Below are positions 49,031-57,784 of a stretch of 64,000 nucleotides of DNA, piece by piece. Source of the stretch: Methanobacteriota archaeon (GTDB taxonomy: Archaea > Halobacteriota > Methanosarcinia > Methanosarcinales > Methanosarcinaceae); contig JAENZL010000002.1 in the NCBI GenBank assembly GCA_016841265.1, forward strand, positions 71,009-135,008, given 5' to 3'. The number at the start of each line of letters is the position of its first letter. The stretch's first letter is position 1. The translations under genes were made by a program, and so were the position numbers. A model generated the notes under the pieces. The model searched no databases. It had not been told where the DNA came from and worked only from the letters and a program-made list of their open reading frames with translations.

Positions 49031-49849
49031 TCAGGTAAATATCAGGACAAAGTAGCCTCCCACAAAAAGGACGAGGATCAAAAAGCTTTCCCAGCCTATC
49101 CCTCCTATGCCGTGTCTTTCCCTGTCCAGGAGCCCCATGACCAGAATTGCACTCAGGATAAGGGTCAGGGTGATTATGAAAGTCTGGCCGCCGGTAAAGG
49201 CGTGGTATACGGAGCCTTCCGAGTAGGCAAAGTCCACGAGAGCCACGGTGAGTACGTCAAAGGTGTTTCCTCCAACGATGTTGCTCACGGCAAGGGTCAG
49301 GGCTCCTTCCCGAACTGCCGAAAAGGTGACTATAAGTTCCGGGAGCGAGGTGGATACGGCCGTAAACAGCCCCCCTACGATGGTTTCCGAAAGCCTGGTT
49401 TCCTCGGCGATGACAATGCCCGTTTGTGCAACCATGTAACCTGCTACAGCTACGGCAGCTGCGAGTATCAGGAACCTTGCCGAAACGCTCTTTTTGTTCA
49501 GGGTCTCGCTTTCGAAGTAGCGGACCCTGTCTTCGACGGTAAAAGCCGTATGTTTCGGAGTCCACATCTTCCTCGCCTTCGCTTTCCAGATAAGCCGGAT
49601 CCCGGCAACATATGCGAGTATCACAAGGACCGAGGCCGGATGGATACCTATCACCGAAACTTCAGGAGAAAAGGCTAAAAGAAGGATGAAGGAGAGCAGG
49701 ATTCTCAGGAGCATTCCCTGCATCAGGCTGGTGTAGGACGCCGCCGCATGTTCCAGGTTTGCTTTCCTGTAGCCGATGTCGACAAGGGCAAGAAAGGTTT
49801 TCTGGGCAAGGATTCCCCGCTACTCCTATAAAAGCCGTGGAGAAAAATA
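49031..49849 (-). pseudogene. Truncated and frameshifted sodium/calcium exchanger-like gene
   Basis: The intact part (230 codons from 49723) holds the second half of a CaCA-family exchanger, including the alpha-2 repeat GGLFTAVSTSLPELIVTFSAVREG and SNIVGGNTFDVL plus three or four helices. Upstream the frame continues as LVDIGYRKANLEHAAASYTSL, and before that STAFIGVAG is found in a different frame; dropping one base from the CCCC run at 49815-49818 joins them. The first alpha repeat is absent and a MITE-like element starts 20 bases further on. It is therefore most likely non-functional. Confidence 0.7.
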
Positions 49850-49868
49850 ATCGGAGTGAACTACCGGA

Positions 49869-50061
49869 TCTGTTCCAAAATCTAGTGATTTTTGCATTTT
49901 TTGATTGAAACAATGAATTTACAGGAAGAATTCGTTCTTCAATCAAGCTCAATATTCGGCATCTATAGACTTCAATCAAGATGCCGTGTTCAAAGGATCA
50001 CGACAAATTTCAAAATCCAGTGATTTTTTAGTTTACACCAATCACTGGATTTTGGAACAGA
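49869..50061. mobile_element. MITE-like element with 22-bp inverted ends
   Basis: The left end (49869-49890, starting TCTGTTCCAAAATC) and the right end (50040-50061, ending GATTTTGGAACAGA) are inverted copies with one mismatch. A third copy of the arm at 50012-50025 makes a small inner hairpin. No ORF of transposase size is inside. A related unit lies at 54387-54588. The element sits at the broken end of the exchanger gene. No clear target-site duplication is seen. Confidence 0.55.
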
Positions 50062-50224
50062 GCCGTCTTCTGCTTTTGAAGATAAAAATAATGGGAAAAT
50101 ATGGTGGGAAAATAGAGCATCAATTCCCTGAAATGACCAGAGCTTTTGGGATAATTATTCTTTTTTAGACCCTTAGTCCCATTCCATTTTCCCCACTGTT
50201 TAATTCTGCCTGTGCTTTCCTTTT

Positions 50225-50416
50225 TCAATCCACCAGTTCGATGGCATCCGTCGGGCAGGAGTCGGTGCACTGCTCACACTCGGTGCAGTCATCGGGGCGG
50301 GCTACTTTTGCCCTCTTTCCACCTTCCGTTTCTTCTACGTCATATACGTCTGCAGGACATACATCATAGCATTCAAGCGAACCAACACATTTGTCGTAAT
50401 CGATTTTCGGATACAT
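50225..50416 (-). CDS. Ferredoxin with a Ser in place of one cluster cysteine
   Basis: A 63-residue bacterial-type ferredoxin. The C-terminal motif CTECEQCTDSCP is complete and should hold a [4Fe-4S] cluster together with Cys from the first motif. The N-terminal motif is CVGSLECYDVCP: the second cysteine of the usual CxxCxxCxxxCP is Ser. One site may therefore carry [3Fe-4S] or a cluster with another ligand. A GGGGG site precedes the ATG by a few bases. It lies 113 bases downstream of a close paralogue on the same strand. Confidence 0.88.
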   Translation of the reverse strand: MYPKIDYDKCVGSLECYDVCPADVYDVEETEGGKRAKVARPDDCTECEQCTDSCPTDAIELVD

Positions 50417-50529
50417 TTCTTACCCCCAGTTTTTATTTATTTTCTCAATGTTTGTTAAGATTTTCAATGGATTTTCAATAGATTATCAATAGCTTTTCAA
50501 TATATTTTCAATATATTTTCCCCGTAATT

Positions 50530-50724
50530 TCAGTCTTCAACAAGTTCGATGGCGTCTTCCGGACAGGCATCCACACACTGGTCGCATTCGATGCAGTCGT
50601 CGGGACGGGTCACTATTGCTTTTTTTACTCTATCTTTTTCTTTTGCTTCAAAAACGTCCGCAGGGCATACCTCGTAGCAAGCGAGGGCTCCTGTGCATTT
50701 ATCATAATCAATAACAGGATACAT
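50530..50724 (-). CDS. Ferredoxin with an Ala in place of one cluster cysteine
   Basis: A 64-residue paralogue of the ferredoxin at 50225, sharing MYPxIDYDKC, CPADV, RPDDCxECxQC and AIELV. The N-terminal motif is CTGALACYEVCP, with Ala at the position of the second cysteine, the same position altered in the neighbour. The second motif CIECDQCVDACP is intact. GGGGGTAAGGAA lies just ahead of the ATG. The two genes probably arose by tandem duplication; AATATATTTTC and AATAGATT repeats fill the gap between them. Confidence 0.88.
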   Translation of the reverse strand: MYPVIDYDKCTGALACYEVCPADVFEAKEKDRVKKAIVTRPDDCIECDQCVDACPEDAIELVED

Positions 50725-50779
50725 TTCCTTACCCCCATTGTTTGGTTATTCCCGCTTTTTTATCCCACTCCTTTTAGTC

Positions 50780-51070
50780 TCAATCAATCTTAACGTCCAC
50801 GGTATCTGGAGCTTCCCTGTACGGAGCTGTCACTATGAGTTTTCTGTTTGAGTATTTTGCCACGGCTTTTTCCGGGATAACCGGACAGCAGAAAGCGTAG
50901 CTTCCTACGTATTCAACCCCGGTTTCTTCCCTTTTTGCCCTGATAAAGAAACCGTCTTCGACCATCTTGAACTCGATGTTTTCTTTCTCGACTCCCAGCA
51001 GGTCGATTTCGATATCCATGTTCCCCTGTTCATCCGAACATGAAAACACGTCAGGAGACATTTTAACCAT
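50780..51070 (-). CDS. Hsp20/CS-domain-like small protein
   Basis: A 96-residue protein with an alpha-crystallin/CS-like pattern: DIEIDLLGVEKENIEFKMVEDGFFIRAKREE resembles strands 2-5 of Hsp20, and AVAKYSNRKLIVTAPYR resembles the LxNGVLxVxxP strand with changes. It lacks the long N-terminal region and the IxI tail of true Hsp20 chaperones. Two adjacent cysteines (AFCCPV) are unusual. MVKMSPD gives two possible starts, 51070 and 51061. It heads a leftward group with the two ferredoxins. Confidence 0.72.
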   Translation of the reverse strand: MVKMSPDVFSCSDEQGNMDIEIDLLGVEKENIEFKMVEDGFFIRAKREETGVEYVGSYAFCCPVIPEKAVAKYSNRKLIVTAPYREAPDTVDVKID

Positions 51071-51327
51071 TGCTATTCTTCATCCCCCCCAAAGGAATTC
51101 CAGAATAAAGTCCAAATAATAATAGCTGGATCACTTTATTTATAATTTGTGAACAATAAATCCCGGACAAAACGTTGGACAAATAATTTCGGAACAAATG
51201 CCTGTTTCCGAAACCCTGCCCTCCGAGTTGTCGCTCCCGTCACTTCTTTTATCCTGTTACTTCCGTATCCTGTTACTTCTGTATATTGTTTTTTCCGTAT
51301 CCCGTCACTTCTTTCATCCTGTACTTG

Positions 51328-51939
51328 TCACTCCCAGAGTCCTCTGTTTTTGTCTATAAGGGCGTGCTGGGTTTCTATCCTTGATCGGGTGTAAATGAGG
51401 GCTGCCGGGTGGTAGATTTTCAGGGCTGTCCTTCCGTTAATTTCTTCGGGGACTCCCCATTCAAGTTTTTTCCCGGGGCAGTAGGCTTTCTCGGCGGTGT
51501 TTCCCAGGAGGATTACAACTTTTGGGTCGAGAAGGGTAATCTGGGCGGCAAGGAAGGGTTTGCAGGCTTCAAGCTCGCTTTTTTTCGGGTTCCTGTTTTC
51601 CGGGGGGCGGCATTTGAGGGTGTTGATCACGGCCCAGTCTTCCTCCGAAAGCCTCATATATTCCAGCATTTTGTCAAGCTCTTTTCCGGCTCTTCCGCAG
51701 AACGGGATTCCCTTTTCGTCCTCGTTTTTTCCTGGAGCTTCTCCTATAAAAAGCACTTTCGGGGTGCGAGAGCCTTTCCCTATTACCTTGTTGCTTGCGG
51801 TTTCATGGAGGGGGCAGTTTTTACAGGCAAGAATGGCTTCCTCAACGCCCGAATATCCGGTCTCCACAAGTTCCCTGACTTTTTTTTCAAAATTAGACTT
51901 TTTCCCAAAGTCAGAATTCTTTTTTTCAACGGTTACCAC
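51328..51939 (-). CDS. Family 4-type uracil-DNA glycosylase
   Basis: A 203-residue DNA repair enzyme that removes uracil. Motif A is GEAPGKNEDEKGIPFCGRAG near residue 70 and motif B is YHPAALIYTRS near residue 180. Four cysteines for the [4Fe-4S] cluster are in CKNC, KCRPPENRNP and ACKPF, as in archaeal and thermophile family 4 enzymes. The N-terminus MVTVEKKNSDFGKKSN is a variable extension. It is transcribed alone, divergent from pgk. Confidence 0.9.
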   Translation of the reverse strand: MVTVEKKNSDFGKKSNFEKKVRELVETGYSGVEEAILACKNCPLHETASNKVIGKGSRTPKVLFIGEAPGKNEDEKGIPFCGRAGKELDKMLEYMRLSEEDWAVINTLKCRPPENRNPKKSELEACKPFLAAQITLLDPKVVILLGNTAEKAYCPGKKLEWGVPEEINGRTALKIYHPAALIYTRSRIETQHALIDKNRGLWE

Positions 51940-52198
51940 GTTTTTTCACCTGCTTTAGCATTTTTCCTGAATGTATATAACCCCCTTCCCGGGTGATTCC
52001 CGGTTTTGTCGTATTTTTTTCGTAAACTTTCGCACAAAATCTAAATCCCTCTCACGGGCTTAAATAAGGACAAACTTATTTATGGAAAACATCCTATGAC
52101 AAAGGTAAACATTACTGCACAAGCAAAAATACCTACAAAAATACCTGCAAAAATATCTTAACTTTTATTAATTATTCACAAAGGCGTGCTGAGGGTAC

Positions 52199-53437
52199 AT
52201 GACTTCCAGAGACTTTCTTACGATCGATGACTTTGACATAGACGGAAAGACAATTCTTGTAAGGGTTGACCTGAACTCTCCCATGGACCCGGATGGGCAC
52301 ATCCTGGACGATATGCGGATTAAGAGCCATATTGCCACCCTGAAAGACCTTGAAACTGCGAAAGTCGTCCTGCTCGCGCACCAGAGCAGGCCGGGGAAAC
52401 AGGACTTCACTGTCATGAAGCCCCATGCCCACCTGATGAGCAAACACCTGGGCAGGGAGGTCCGATATGTGGACGATATCTTCGGGACCTTTGCAAAGAC
52501 CCAGATCGCTTCCATGGAAAACGGGGATGTCCTTATGCTCGAGAATGTCAGGTTCTATTCGGAAGAGACCCTTTCCAGGCCTGCCGCCGAACATGCGGAG
52601 ACATACCTGGTGAAAAAATTGGCACCTTTTGTGGATATTTTCCTGAACGATGCTTTTGCGGTAGCCCACAGGTCTCACCTTTCCGTTGTGGGCTTTACCG
52701 AAGTCCTTCCGACAGGCGCTGGCAGGGTAATGGAAAAGGAGATAACTTCCCTGGACAGGGGTATTAAGGGTGGGGAGAGGCCCTGCATTTTCGTGCTGGG
52801 AGGGGCAAAGGTGGACGATTCCCTCAAAGTGGCTAAAAACGTGCTGTCCAGCGGCGGGGCTGATCGGGTTCTCTTAACCGGCGTGGTCGCAAACGTTGCC
52901 CTTGCGGCTTCCGGGGTGAACATAGGGAAAATCAACCTGGAGTTTATAAGGTCTCAGGGCTACGAACCCCAGATAGATCTGGCAAAGGAATTACTTTTAA
53001 TATTCGAGGACCGGATCGGGCTTCCAAAGGACGTGGCCCTTAATGACGGAAGGAAAAGGGTCGAGGTTCACGTCTCAGAACTTGGCCCTGACTCCCTCCC
53101 GATCAACGATCTCGGGCTGGAAACCATTGTGGAATTTTCCAATGAAATCGAAAATGCAAAAACCGTTGTCCTGAACGGGCCTGCCGGGGTCTCGGAAATC
53201 GAGAATTTCTCCCTTGGGACCCATGAGATCATCAAGGCTGCGGTGAAGTCCGATTTTTCCATCATAGGAGGCGGACATATTTCCGCAGAAGTCGCTCACC
53301 TGGGCCTGGAACACCGTTTTTCCCACATCAGCACGGGTGGAGGGGCCTGCATCGATTACCTCGCAGGTGAGAAACTGCCCGGGGTCGAAGCCCTGAAAGC
53401 CGCTGCCCTGAAATACCAGGAAGCCAAAAAACTATGA
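52199..53437 (+). CDS. pgk: 3-phosphoglycerate kinase
   Basis: A 412-residue enzyme that links 1,3-bisphosphoglycerate and 3-phosphoglycerate, mainly used for gluconeogenesis in methanogens. Conserved parts are [15 protein letters not shown] near residue 20, [50 protein letters not shown] and the nucleotide loop GGGHISAE with [28 protein letters not shown] sits just before the ATG. The 250 bases before it contain AAATAC-type repeats (CAAAAATACCT) but no gene. Confidence 0.96.
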   Translation: MTSRDFLTIDDFDIDGKTILVRVDLNSPMDPDGHILDDMRIKSHIATLKDLETAKVVLLAHQSRPGKQDFTVMKPHAHLMSKHLGREVRYVDDIFGTFAKTQIASMENGDVLMLENVRFYSEETLSRPAAEHAETYLVKKLAPFVDIFLNDAFAVAHRSHLSVVGFTEVLPTGAGRVMEKEITSLDRGIKGGERPCIFVLGGAKVDDSLKVAKNVLSSGGADRVLLTGVVANVALAASGVNIGKINLEFIRSQGYEPQIDLAKELLLIFEDRIGLPKDVALNDGRKRVEVHVSELGPDSLPINDLGLETIVEFSNEIENAKTVVLNGPAGVSEIENFSLGTHEIIKAAVKSDFSIIGGGHISAEVAHLGLEHRFSHISTGGGACIDYLAGEKLPGVEALKAAALKYQEAKKL

Positions 53438-53458
53438 TGGTTTTGTGAATATTTCCCG

Positions 53459-53556
53459 TACGTTTTACTTACTTCTGATTTACTTACTTACTTACTTACT
53501 TACTTCTGATTTACTTACTTACTTATTTACTTACTTACTTACTTCTCACTTACTTC
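53459..53556. repeat. TTAC microsatellite between pgk and the AMMECR1 gene
   Basis: Runs of ttac, with ttctgattta and ttcttta interruptions, fill about 100 bases. One frame is open and would encode LLTYLLT repeats in front of the next gene, but this is an effect of the repeat. Confidence 0.85.
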
Positions 53557-53618
53557 TTTATTTATTCGCTGATGTCAGTGATGTTATTGATTTTCAGACA
53601 AGGGGTGTTGGTTCATAC

Positions 53619-54224
53619 ATGCTTACGGAAACAGAAGGAAGGACTGCAGTTAAACTTGCAAGGGCAACCATCGAATCGTACTTTGAAGGAACAGGAAAAG
53701 AAGACTTTGAACCCCCGCTGGGGGACTTTGACCTCTCGCCCGTCTTCGAGGAAGAGCGGGGAGTATTCGTCACGCTTACCGAACACGGGCTGCTAAGGGG
53801 CTGCATCGGACATCCGTATCCGGATTCCCCGCTTAAAGAGGCAATTGTCGATTCCTCAATATCGGCAGCAACCCGGGATCCCAGGTTCCCTCCAGTCGGA
53901 AAAGCCGAGATGAAGGACATTGTAGTAGAGGTAACTGTCCTGACCCCTCCGGAAAAAATAGATGCCATCCCCGAGGAGCTTCCAGAACTGATCGAGATCG
54001 GGAGGCACGGCCTCATTGTAAAACAGGGCTTCTACCAGGGCCTTTTGCTCCCCCAGGTCGCCCCGGAAAACAACTTTGACGCTCTCGATTTCCTGAGCCA
54101 TACCTGCATGAAAGCCGGCCTATCCCCGGACGCCTGGCTGACAGGGGCTGAAGTCTACTGGTTCGAAGGGCAGATCTTCAAGGAAAAGGAAGCCGGGGGA
54201 GAAGTGTTCGAGGAGAAGTTCTGA
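53619..54224 (+). CDS. AMMECR1-domain protein
   Basis: A 201-residue protein with the AMMECR1 fold: [16 protein letters not shown] at the start, [26 protein letters not shown] with the invariant LRGCIG motif near residue 60, and [11 protein letters not shown]. The C-terminus [28 protein letters not shown] is also typical. The cellular function of this family is unresolved. The start at 53619 (MLTETEG) matches the domain boundary; a longer frame through the TTAC repeat back to 53445 is unlikely. Confidence 0.88.
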   Translation: MLTETEGRTAVKLARATIESYFEGTGKEDFEPPLGDFDLSPVFEEERGVFVTLTEHGLLRGCIGHPYPDSPLKEAIVDSSISAATRDPRFPPVGKAEMKDIVVEVTVLTPPEKIDAIPEELPELIEIGRHGLIVKQGFYQGLLLPQVAPENNFDALDFLSHTCMKAGLSPDAWLTGAEVYWFEGQIFKEKEAGGEVFEEKF

Positions 54225-54661
54225 ATTTTCGGCTATGGTATCTTCTGGGCTTTCTTCCGTGCCCGCGCGGGAGAAACCGTATCTGGATTATTTCCTTTAG
54301 CCCCGAAAACCTTTTTTCAATTAAATGTTAAAGGGTGCCTCCGCCAGCTTGCCTGGCGGCCCTCAGCAAAAAGAAATGGAAATCTTGATTGAAATTCTGA
54401 ATTCGTAAGAAGAATCAAGTCTTTAATCAAAATCAATATTCGAAATCAATATTCGAAATCAATATTCGAAATCAATATTCGAAATCAAAAGACCTTGATC
54501 CATAAGTCTTATGACAAGAATTGTAACCAATTGGAAAATCCAATGATTTTTAATTTTACATTTATCGCTGGATTTTGGTACTGAGTCCATAATTTGATAG
54601 ATAAGTACAATTATAGCTATTAAAACTAAAAGCACATTTGGTGTAAGTGTGTCTCAAATAG
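54225..54661. other. Repeat-rich spacer with hairpin and element remnants
   Basis: A single CCGCCAG-cttgc-CTGGCGG hairpin lies at 54341-54359, close to the one at 43758. From 54387 to 54588 the sequence resembles the inside and right end of the MITE-like element at 49869, ending with an inverted pair around AAAATCCAATGATTTTT and CGCTGGATTTTGG. Inside it, five copies of gaaatcaatattc (13 bp) occur at 54429-54488. No gene is called. Confidence 0.65.
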
Positions 54662-54796
54662 ATGTTTCAGATGGAGATCTTATTGTTTTTATTTGGTATC
54701 ATTGTAGGAATTAGTTCAGGTCTTTTAACAAATGTATGGGTCACAAGTAAAGGAAATCAAGGCATAGCTCAGTGGTACTTTAGTGATAAATTATGA
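54662..54796 (+). CDS. Small membrane protein (44 residues)
   Basis: The ORF begins MFQMEILLFLFGIIVGISSG and continues LLTNVWVTSKGNQGIAQWYF to SDKL. One transmembrane helix (residues 5-26) is expected, with a short polar tail. It ends 18 bases before the start of the next small gene, so they may be co-transcribed. No strong ribosome-binding site is seen and no family is recognised. Confidence 0.4.
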   Translation: MFQMEILLFLFGIIVGISSGLLTNVWVTSKGNQGIAQWYFSDKL

Positions 54797-54814
54797 CAGA
54801 CAGGAGTGAGTAAA

Positions 54815-55069
54815 ATGGGTGAATACGAATTAACGGACATTGAAAAAAAAGCCATGGATAATTGGATAATGTTAAATATACTCCCACAAAAAACACCAAA
54901 TAAAAATTACACAAGTTATGCACTTAAAATTCTTTTTGAACAAGCACCAGATGGTTTCTTTATCACAAATAAGCAGTTTAAAGAAGCGATGGTCAGATGT
55001 AATTTCTTACCTGTAAATAAAAATAAATTAAATTGGGAATTCCGAATTTCCCTAAAATCTCAGGGTTGA
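54815..55069 (+). CDS. Small soluble protein, mobile-element-like
   Basis: An 84-residue AT-rich gene. The sequence GEYELTDIEKKAMDNWIM, then SYALKILFEQAPDGFFITNKQFKEAMVRCNFLP and LNWEFRIS, reminds me of a small domain found in proteins of phages and integrative elements; I cannot name a function. GGAGTG seven bases before the ATG at 54815 fixes the start; GTG/TTG codons upstream are less likely. It is followed by 420 bases without a gene. Confidence 0.55.
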   Translation: MGEYELTDIEKKAMDNWIMLNILPQKTPNKNYTSYALKILFEQAPDGFFITNKQFKEAMVRCNFLPVNKNKLNWEFRISLKSQG

Positions 55070-55487
55070 AATAATCTAAATGAGGTTATAAACCTAACAT
55101 ATATTGAAAAAGCTTATCCAATTTTCCCAGGTAAAGGAAATGTTCCAACAGAATTTTAAAAAACGCATTTCTATTAATAAACAAAATCTGTTTATCAGAT
55201 ATCACCCTGCTTCCCTGGGAGAAACATTCCTTTTGAATTGCATAATCGGAAAGATTTCAATTCCTCTTTTCGAGCAGTAGTGGACAGCCTGTAAAGGACA
55301 GGGTATCGATTTCATGTAAATCGGTCAAAAATTAAGGCAGACTTCTGGTACAAAATCGATAGCTTTTAGCCAAGAAAGTTCCTTAACCGATGACCAATGG
55401 AATCAAATGAGGTTTTTTCCAAATAGAAACTATTAAATGTCTCTTTTTCAGAAGGAAAAAAAGGGCTCTCTGGAAGATCCTTAGAGA
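55070..55487. other. Non-coding or decayed spacer before cas1 remnant
   Basis: No intact gene is seen. Short open pieces in changing frames (for example FRAVVDSL followed after a stop by RTGYRFHVNRSKIKADFWYKIDSF) suggest decayed coding DNA, possibly the missing front of the cas1 gene or a neighbour. An in-frame TAG at 55482 lies just before the cas1 fragment. Confidence 0.4.
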
Positions 55488-56318
55488 ATGATAATTCATA
55501 AAATCCCTGAAATTAAATTTGATGTTTCGGAAGAACTCACAAAGTTAGGGTAGGTAAAGAGAATCAGGGAGGTTATGGGAGTAGATGGAGGCTTAGCCTG
55601 GAAGTACTGGAATGAGTTTTCAAAGGCTGTTCCAGAAGAATATGATTTCTGTTCCAGGATAGACCAGTATAGAAGACCTGTAGGATCTGGGGATATGGTA
55701 AACACTATGCTGAATTATGGCTATTCTCTGCTTGAATCCGAATGCCTGAGAGCCATTAATTCTGTAGGTCTGGATGCTCATGTAGGTTTCTTGCATGAAA
55801 TGAACCCTAGTAAGAATAGTCTGGTTTATGACCTTCAGGAGCCTTTCAGGTTCCTTGTGGATCTGGCAGTTATCAACCTGCTTGAAAATAAAACTCTGGA
55901 AAATAAGGATTTCATCAGGACTGAGAACTATAACTTGAGGCTAAAGCCTACAGGAGCCAGGAAGGTTGTCAATGAGTTTTCTAACATGCTGAATAAAAAG
56001 GTAAGCTATGAAGGAAAACAAACTACCTGGGGATCTATCATTCTTTTGAAAGCCAGGGAGTTAGCCCATTATCTTACAGGCAAAAAAAAGGAACTGGATT
56101 TTACCATACCTGAGTATGAAATTGAGAGGGTTGATTCTTATGAGATAAGGCAAAAGATTTTGAATATTTCTTATGCCGATTGGAAGAAATTAGGGTTTTC
56201 TAAGGGTACGTTGCATTACATGAAGCAGAATGCAAAATCTGATAAGCCATTTACTCTTAATGCTCATGTTCTGGAAAGGGTTAGGAAATGGAAAAAATTA
56301 AGCTATGTAAGAATATAA
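55488..56318 (+). pseudogene. cas1: N-terminally truncated Cas1 with an in-frame TAG
   Basis: The C-terminal catalytic half of CRISPR integrase Cas1. The block NTMLNYGYSLLESECLRAINSVGLDAHVGFLHEMNPSKNSLVYDLQEPFRFLVD keeps Glu, His and Asp of the active site (split in the fold as ESECL, FLHEM, YDLQEP). An ATG at 55488 opens IHKIPEIKFDVSEELTKLG, then TAG at 55551-55553, then VKRIREVMGVDGG in the same frame. The usual N-terminal beta domain (about 90 residues) is missing. The uninterrupted part starts at ATG 55575. No cas2, cas4 or CRISPR array is next to it, so it is probably a relic. Confidence 0.75.
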
Positions 56319-56340
56319 GCAAAGATTTAATAAATAAGGT

Positions 56341-57141
56341 TTATTTTTTGCTAATTTCTTTTGTGAGTCCAAAAGCCAAAACAAGTATTGCACTAAAGAA
56401 AGTAGTATCAAATTTAAGGAATGATATGGCTTCTGAAAACAGATAACCTATAGTCGAAAGAACCATGATTAAAATCATTAATCTAAAAATAAAGTTTTCA
56501 TAGAAAGTTTTAATAGTGGTGCTTAGAAATTCATTGTAAGCTCTATTTAATAAACTAGGCATTTCATATGGCAACAGAATAACGTCTTCCTTATTTTCAA
56601 GTGCGCCTTCAAGTGAGCCTAAAGCCAAGCTACTTAATCTTCTCATATTGCCTGCTTCTATTGCTTTTTGTATATGCTCAAAAGTATCTGCATAATAAGC
56701 CGTATTGTTATTTTTTAATATATCAGGGTAAAATTTGTATTTCAGTACCATCAAAAGTTTCTCTAAAGTGCCTATGTTGCTTTTTTGGAAGGGAAAATTT
56801 TTCATTTTATGATTAAGACTCTCGATGTTTAATGCAAGCTCATTAAGATAAGAAATTGCTTTTTCTGTGTCTCTGCTTTTTAATGAAACATTTAGATAAT
56901 GCGCTGAATACCTAACTTTGTCATATGTTGACAACTCGTATTCAGGTGAAGGATTCATTTTTGCTAATAATACAAAACTGGCACAACAATATGCTATAAA
57001 ATATCTCTCATATTCATTGCTCAAATGATAATATTTAAACAGAATAAGTAATACCACATAAGTTACAACAAAGAAAATTGAAATCTGCCCGTATCTTTTT
57101 CTTTTATCAATTTTCGCTTGTATATCTTTGATTGTTTCCAT
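56341..57141 (-). CDS. Membrane protein of unknown function
   Basis: A 266-residue AT-rich gene. Hydrophobic pairs lie at both ends: ISIFFVVTYVVLLILFKYY and YFIAYCCASFVLLAKM near residues 20-62, and LMILIMVLSTIGYLFSEAI with FFSAILVLAFGLTKE near the C-terminus. The middle 150 residues look helical and cytoplasmic (EKAISYLNELALNIESLNHKMK, EHIQKAIEAGNMRRLSSLALGSLEGALEN). No family is recognised. The TM-helical-TM plan resembles accessory or defence membrane proteins only in general form. It converges on the cas1 relic. Confidence 0.6.
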   Translation of the reverse strand: METIKDIQAKIDKRKRYGQISIFFVVTYVVLLILFKYYHLSNEYERYFIAYCCASFVLLAKMNPSPEYELSTYDKVRYSAHYLNVSLKSRDTEKAISYLNELALNIESLNHKMKNFPFQKSNIGTLEKLLMVLKYKFYPDILKNNNTAYYADTFEHIQKAIEAGNMRRLSSLALGSLEGALENKEDVILLPYEMPSLLNRAYNEFLSTTIKTFYENFIFRLMILIMVLSTIGYLFSEAISFLKFDTTFFSAILVLAFGLTKEISKK

Positions 57142-57784
57142 GAAATTCTTGTAAAAATTGATCTACTGTTATATATAACTGTATGGAACTGTTTGAAGAT
57201 ATGTTTGTCATGCATATGATTTTAATTTTTTGTGCCTGTGAGAGAAATAAATATTTTTTTTAATCTGGATTTTTAAACATACTACTGATTAAGGATTAAA
57301 TAACTCTTTACAGGAGTTCTGCGGCAACTCTACAATATCAAAGTAAATTCGCCTTACATTTTTCAGATGAAATATTCTCAGAGCAGGAAATTAATATTAT
57401 AGCGGAGAAATTATTAAATATACGGTTTTGCGGCAATTGTACAAAACAGCGTTGCGTTTTTTTGCCTTACCTATATCCCCCCCATAAATGTCCGAGTGGC
57501 AGAATTCGAACCCCCCACCTCCCACAGAGCCCTCTATGCTGACTTAAAATTGGATTTTTGAGTATTTGGAGGGGAAACAGTTCAGCTAGCTTATATCCTG
57601 CATCCTCAAAAATTAGACATAGAAGGTTAACTCCCACTTTACCTTATTTCCAATTTTTATCTCTTTTCAACACAAACGAAACAAAATCGATGACTATCTA
57701 AACTAGCTTTAAAATATAATATTTTATACCCCATGATATTATGGTTAAATCCAACCGACTTTATATATAAACCCGAGAAAAAGC
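57142..57784. other. Spacer with repeat fragments before the MFS gene
   Basis: About 640 bases without a gene. TGCGGCAACTCTACAA (57321) and TGCGGCAATTGTACAA (57429) are related 16-mers in direct orientation, possibly element ends. A tRNA-like GTGGCAGAATTCGAACC stretch at about 57495-57511 does not fold into a T arm. AAATATAATATTTTATACC at 57712-57730 and TTTATATATAAA at about 57762-57773 are TATA-like boxes before the MFS gene. Confidence 0.5.

Noticed and set aside
53445-53618. N-terminal hydrophobic extension of the AMMECR1 protein
   Set aside because: The hydrophobic stretch is encoded by the TTAC microsatellite. The AMMECR1 domain starts directly after the ATG at 53619, so a membrane-anchored form is unlikely.
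57489-57540. A tRNA 3'-end-like stretch with GGTTCGAATTC on the minus strand
   Set aside because: The T-loop sequence is present, but the five bases on each side do not pair, and no anticodon or acceptor stem can be formed. It is mentioned only as a possible decayed tRNA fragment.
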